This document shows positions 59,232 to 64,000 of a DNA stretch of 64,000 nucleotides, piece after piece (position 1 is the stretch's first letter; each line of letters begins with the position of its first letter). A program made the position numbers and the translations under genes. Source of the stretch: Aulostomus chinensis (taxonomy: Eukaryota > Chordata > Actinopteri > Syngnathiformes > Aulostomidae); the NCBI GenBank assembly GCA_037954235.1, contig JBBMOA010000021.1, positions 8,087,501 through 8,151,500 of the forward strand, written 5' to 3'. Under the pieces are notes generated by a model. It saw nothing but the letters and a program-made list of their open reading frames with translations. It ran no database searches and was not told the DNA's origin.

Positions 59232-61380
59232 AAAAATGCCATTTTGTCATAAGCAGGGCTGAGGGGCACAGCGAGCCAGACAACAGCTGCTACACAACAC
59301 GACAGCACAGATTCTTCTTCTTATCTGGCTTACAAATGATCGTGTCTCATCTCGCACTTTATCTTGTTAAATAAAATAAATATTCACCAGGAAAAATGTG
59401 CCAGTAATGTCAGAGAATCACCTTTAGTGCATGTGAAACTGTCACTTTGGTGGCATTAGATGCTAAGGTGATTGTTGCTTTTCAAAATATCTGCAAGCAA
59501 ACGCGTTTGCACGGCTTAAAATTGCTGTCTTGTGTGCCATATGGTGAAATATACTGTCAATCAGACACCAATATGTCCTCAAGACAGACTGAGGCAGAAA
59601 AAAAGTGTGATACTTCCCAGACGAGCTTTTATGGTCTTCATTCTAATATCCAATTCCCAGCAGGTTTCAACGCAGATATTGGTTCTTTGTCTAGTTCATA
59701 AACGTTAGCGCCGCAATGAAATGAATCTTATTGGGCTGTAAAAGCTCAAACAAATAACGTCTGTGGATTAAATTACCAAAACCAATATGTGATTCATTAA
59801 CAATAAAGCTGCACCATTTTTGTTTTTCATCACTATTGCCTCTGTCTGTGGTTTGACTGTTGGGGGAGAGGTTGTTTTTCATTTTTGAGTAATATTCTAG
59901 GGAAGGTGGTTTTTTTGGGGGAGGTTTATTAGATTTATTGAGTATTTTTTTGTTGTCTTGTTTTCTTTTACGAAAGCTCGTAGATATTCAAGGTCTCCTT
60001 TGCAAGAGTAACTTAAATGTTTACTGTGGAGTGATGGACACGATCCACCCTCAATGAAGGCATGTTGTTGACACGGTGAATCTATGTCACAGCTCCTGGT
60101 CCACTGACCATAGCCTAGTTTTTCCTCTCACTCCTACATCAGACAATCTCATAACCACTGGAGATTTAAAAGTACTGCCTCCAAAGACCGTATGAGTTAA
60201 TTATACCACTGTGATCTGGGCAATAGATTATACTTTAATAATATAAGGATCTAATTACTGCCTTGCATCCTTCGCACCTCTCCTGCACTCCACAATCATT
60301 AACACCCCCTGACCTTGAACACAGCTCGCATGCATAACATTCACTGTAAGTGCTTGTGATATAGTTATATTCTCTATTATTTTTCCAGAGATTTATGTGT
60401 ACAAAAAAGCTACATTTTGATATTCTCTCCTTGCTACATCTCTGGAGCACAAGTCACTAATGGGGGGCAGTGTAGACACACGGAGCTTAGAATTGAACCA
60501 CGGGTGGGGGGGGGGGGGTATACAATCAAGCATGCAGAGGAAAAAGCTTCAAAAAGAACTGTTGCATATTTAGGGAGCTGAATGTGAGTCTAACTAAGCT
60601 GCACCGGTGTAAAGAGAAGGCCAGATGGTGAGTTGGAATGATAGATTTGACTTGCATCACTGTCGCTCCACGAGGTGTGAGCATGTACCTGATGTCCAGA
60701 AAGTGCGGACTGGGATCATTCAGTTCCCAGACGGTAAAGCCGAGCAGCAGCAGAGGGTGTAAGGAAGGTGTGCCTCACTTGTGTGGATGTATCTCTGACA
60801 GCCAGGCTTAACGCTACAGCCCTCCTAAAACCTACAGCCAGGGATTTTTCAGCAGCGATGGATTCCTGCTAAAGCGCCACACAACCAGCTACTAACCAAT
60901 TACTTGAAGCAGGTCCATTGACCTTGACTATACAAGAAATCCCTCTCCGGTTGTTGCCTAGCAAATGAAACAAAATTATATAATATAACACCAAACAAAT
61001 TCCCAGAGCAAAGCTTTTCCTTTCACAAGAAACACAAGGTGTATGTGGTGGGAGTTTTAGAAACTAGCAAGACAACGGCTTTTTACAAAGAAGCCGTCTT
61101 ACGTAAGAGGTAAAGTGGGTCAAGCAAGCAGTGAAACATGCTGCTGTTGCCGCGCGAGCCCACATCTCTTCATCAAATATTCCTTTCTCCTGCATATTCA
61201 AACCATTCTGAGCTTCACCCTGTAGTCTCAGACACTCAGCCATGCTTTATTTAAAAGTTCTCTCAAAATACAGCAACGGGAGTAGAAGAGACCGAGGGTG
61301 ACCTCATAAAAAATTAAGAAAAAATAACGAAGGTATTGATTAATGTTAAATTTCCTTGTGTAACACCAATTAACATAACG
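59232..61380. other. Gene-free stretch
   Basis: No gene recognised; a G run lies near 60507-60518. Confidence 0.5.
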
Positions 61381-61389
61381 CCTGAAGAA

Positions 61390-61760
61390 AGCTGGTCCTG
61401 ACTCATCCGCAGGGAACACGTTGTCCCTGCATCCTCACTAATGCCATTAGCTGCAGGCAATGACAAATGAATGATTTTCATTGGATCCATTTGGGGGGAA
61501 AAAATATTTCATACTGGAAATCATATTCCGGTACAGCATTTTCAACAGCATCTGAACCAGCAAATGATAACAAATCACCATACACACCATTGTGGGGTTA
61601 TAATGATCTATCACGAACCGCGCGAGGAATCGTGTATGCGCTTCAAATGTGTAGCAGGAAAGATAAAGAGTGTTGCATGAAATAAAGCTGGACAGCTTTA
61701 TGCATCCAGAGGAAAGGGATTATGTCTGAGACACGCTCTCCAACACTGAAGCACACTTAT
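61390..61760. promoter_or_regulatory. Candidate conserved non-coding element
   Basis: Complex, repeat-free sequence with homeodomain-like and AT-rich motifs (taatgccattag, atgaatgattttcatt). Judged by texture only. Confidence 0.2.
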
Positions 61761-62019
61761 GATGCTCTCATGTTTTGTTTTTTTAGATTTACAACAACTA
61801 CATGTTATTATCAAACACTTAAAACAACAACACTGAGCTCCATTTTACTTTTGATTTTTTTTTTTTTTTAACTTTGTATGTCTTCCTGAAGTTAATTTGG
61901 TTGATTTTATGGTAAAACATAGTCAAAGCTTTAGTGTTTAACAATACGTCTAGGCTCCACCTTGGGGAACTCCATCTATATTATTTCGGCTGTACAGTTG
62001 ATAACTTGTGTTGAGTGTC

Positions 62020-62760
62020 ACACAGCTCTTCATGAAAAACTTCATTTCACGATTGGAATTGATTCTCTTGATTCAATAACATTCAGGAAGACTACAATAG
62101 CTGAAAAATTAAACTATTTAATGGCAATCATGTTAGCAGAAGGCTTACCAAAAGTCTTCCTGGCTTGGGCCTTTTAAACTGTTACTGTTTTGACTGTAAA
62201 ACGGTGGGTAAATTGTGTCACAAAACTCCTGCACAATTATTCTTTAACCAATCGAACCATATTCCTCTCTTACTGGTAATATTTGAGAAGTGTAAAAGAG
62301 CTGCAGCTTAGCAGAGGGCTAACTGGTAGCAGCTGTCTTGCGGGTAGCCTGCTCCACTGTGTTATGGCTGTGAAACGGTGAATAAATTGTACAACTCCGG
62401 CAAAACAGCACTTTTCACGATCAGAATGTACTATATTTGGTTCAATAACATTCTGGAAGTCTGTAAAAGCTGTGAGATTAAATTATTCATCCACATTCAA
62501 GTTAGCAGAGGGCTAACTGGTAGCAGTCGTCCTGGCTGAGGCCTACACAGCTATGACTGACTTTAGCTGTAAAATGGTGGATAAATTGTTCTGAGCATCT
62601 CAAAACTCCAGCAAAATTACGAAGGCGACTCTTTAGATTTGATAAATACCTCCTGATAACATTTGGGAAGTTTATAAGAGCTGCAAAATTAAACTAATTT
62701 TCCTCATTTATGTTAGCAAAGGGCCAACTGCAAGTAGCAACCTCTGCTAATATATGCATC
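62020..62760 (+). repeat. Diverged tandem array, about four units of 175-211 bp
   Basis: The string gttagcagagggctaactgg or a variant recurs at about 62132, 62307, 62501 and 62712. Other shared strings are tcaataacattc, ggtggataaattgt and aaaactcc(a/t)gc. Units differ by many substitutions and indels, so the array is old. Confidence 0.75.
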
Positions 62761-62993
62761 CTCCCCCTTAGCTTAATGATTAGGAAGTCTTTTTTTTTCT
62801 TTGAGGCTTTGAATGTGAGGAATGTTAATGTATAAATATTAAATGCACTAGAGCTTTATTTATTTAGGTTTTAGTCAAAGCTAACCCTGATTCTTTTCAC
62901 TCAAATGAACATGACTGATCTTTAAACAAATGTACACATCGAGAGCTCATGCTATAGATGTAAACCTTTGATGGTTACCCTTCCTTCATGTGC

Positions 62994-63028
62994 ACGTGCA
63001 CGCACACGCACGCACACACACACGCACG

Positions 63029-63070
<42 letters not shown>
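62994..63070 (+). repeat. (CA)n microsatellite with CG interruptions
   Basis: About 77 bp, first part CACG-rich, second part pure CA. Confidence 0.96.
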
Positions 63071-63072
<2 letters not shown>

Positions 63073-63089
63073 GATAATCTCTGAATATT

Positions 63090-63350
63090 TTTTGTTTAGG
63101 ATGCAAACACAGCAGCGTGGCAACATGCCGAGGCATGAAGCCAAGCAGGCTCTGCCAGCTGTCTCTGCCATGCTCACCCACTTTGATGTTTCACATATGA
63201 TGGGAGTGAATGCTAAGTGTCCTGGACAACAGCTGGGGGGTATCTGTACAATTATCAGGAACATAGCTGCCACCTTGGATACACTTGACATCTCTTGCCA
63301 TGCTTTTAGAAGTTACTGGAGCCTCATACCTCCTACGCATGTGTGAGTAA
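63090..63350. other. Complex non-repeat block
   Basis: Open in one plus-strand frame for 80 codons, with a splice-like start (tttgtttag) and tgtgagt near 63341, but the peptide is not recognised. More likely a non-coding element than an exon. Confidence 0.2.
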
Positions 63351-63689
63351 AGCCTGAAATCAACTGGTGGGTTTGTCTTCATGTTATCAGATCTAGGGCA
63401 GTCCCTCCTTTAAACTAAGATTAGCATCCTGTGGTTGTGTGCCTTCTGCACCCAGCTAAGGTGCAGTTAACATCTATGTCTCTCAAATCAATAATACATG
63501 TAGTGAAGAATAAAAATGTCTATTTTTGCTGGAAAAAAAAGTGAAGCTATCACTAAATTGGCATGGAATATACCAGGGAGCGTCCACTACGAGCAAAAAT
63601 GGCAATACCTTGCACAGTCACACATGAAACATGCATGAAAATGATGATGTCACCATGACAGCAAAACTTTTGCATCGCTTCACCATTTA

Positions 63690-63850
63690 ATCTTAGTAAA
63701 GATGAGCGCGCGAATGACCTTGAACCTTCTGACCAGCGAACTTGATCAATTACGATCAGAACCTTTCGTTTGAGTTAAAGTCAACATTTGATCCAAATTC
63801 AAGGAAATTCCCTCCAGGCCTCCCTGAGATATTGTGTTCAAGAAAACAGC
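63690..63850 (+). repeat. Dispersed fish repeat, third copy
   Basis: Same family as 3150-3400 and 41905-42115: gaccttgaacc, agttaaagtcaacatttgat, aaggaaattccctccagg, ctccctgagatattg. Confidence 0.5.
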
Positions 63851-64000
63851 CCCTCAAAATATAAAGCCCCGGGCTACAGCTGTCATCTGCGCTGAATTTA
63901 GAATCAGGAAGAGTATCACTCATGGATGTGTGTTTTTCTACAGGAAGTCCAATTATGATGCCTGGAATAGGAAAGGGACCAATGTCTCAGGCAGGGGGCC

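Noticed and set aside
1..64000. CRISPR arrays, operons, phage or bacterial features
   Set aside because: Sequence is vertebrate; direct repeats are microsatellites, minisatellites or transposon copies.

Overview
This is vertebrate genomic DNA and almost certainly from a teleost fish. It has a spliced ion-channel gene with GT-AG introns, frequent (GT)n/(CA)n microsatellites, low gene density and several dispersed repeats of types familiar from fish genomes. There is no operon structure, CRISPR array or prokaryotic signal. Gene names rest on recognising the encoded proteins by eye; no search was run.

Layout. (1) 1-2220, plus strand: the last two coding exons and 3' UTR of pcolce2 (procollagen C-endopeptidase enhancer 2), which enters from upstream of the window. 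(2) 2490-19874, minus strand: a complete trpc1 gene (TRPC1 cation channel). It has 13 coding exons with consistent splice phases and encodes 782 residues. pcolce2 and trpc1 are tail to tail. The introns, mainly introns 9, 7 and 6, hold a 37-bp minisatellite, a hAT-type MITE with a target-site duplication, a fold-back element and microsatellites. (3) 19875-23372: a GC-rich spacer between divergent genes, with the likely promoters of trpc1 (leftward) and chst2 (rightward). (4) 23373-24770, plus strand: an uninterrupted 465-codon chst2 reading frame (N-acetylglucosamine-6-O-sulfotransferase, Golgi). (5) About 24850-64000: some 39 kb with no gene I can name. It contains microsatellites, SINE-like and other dispersed repeats, a diverged tandem array near 62 kb, and several stretches of complex sequence that look like candidate conserved non-coding elements. 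Two short minus-strand open segments with splice-like borders (28.1 and 33.8 kb) are the only hints of further coding sequence.

Functionally the three genes are unrelated: collagen processing outside the cell, a plasma-membrane/ER calcium-entry channel, and carbohydrate sulfation in the Golgi. What links them is inherited synteny. In mammals TRPC1, PCOLCE2 and CHST2 lie in one interval, but with CHST2 on the PCOLCE2 side; here chst2 flanks the 5' end of trpc1. I found no convincing new biological system. The most informative observations are the conserved 34-codon cassette exon of trpc1, the datable transposon insertions, and the candidate regulatory elements in the gene-poor right side.
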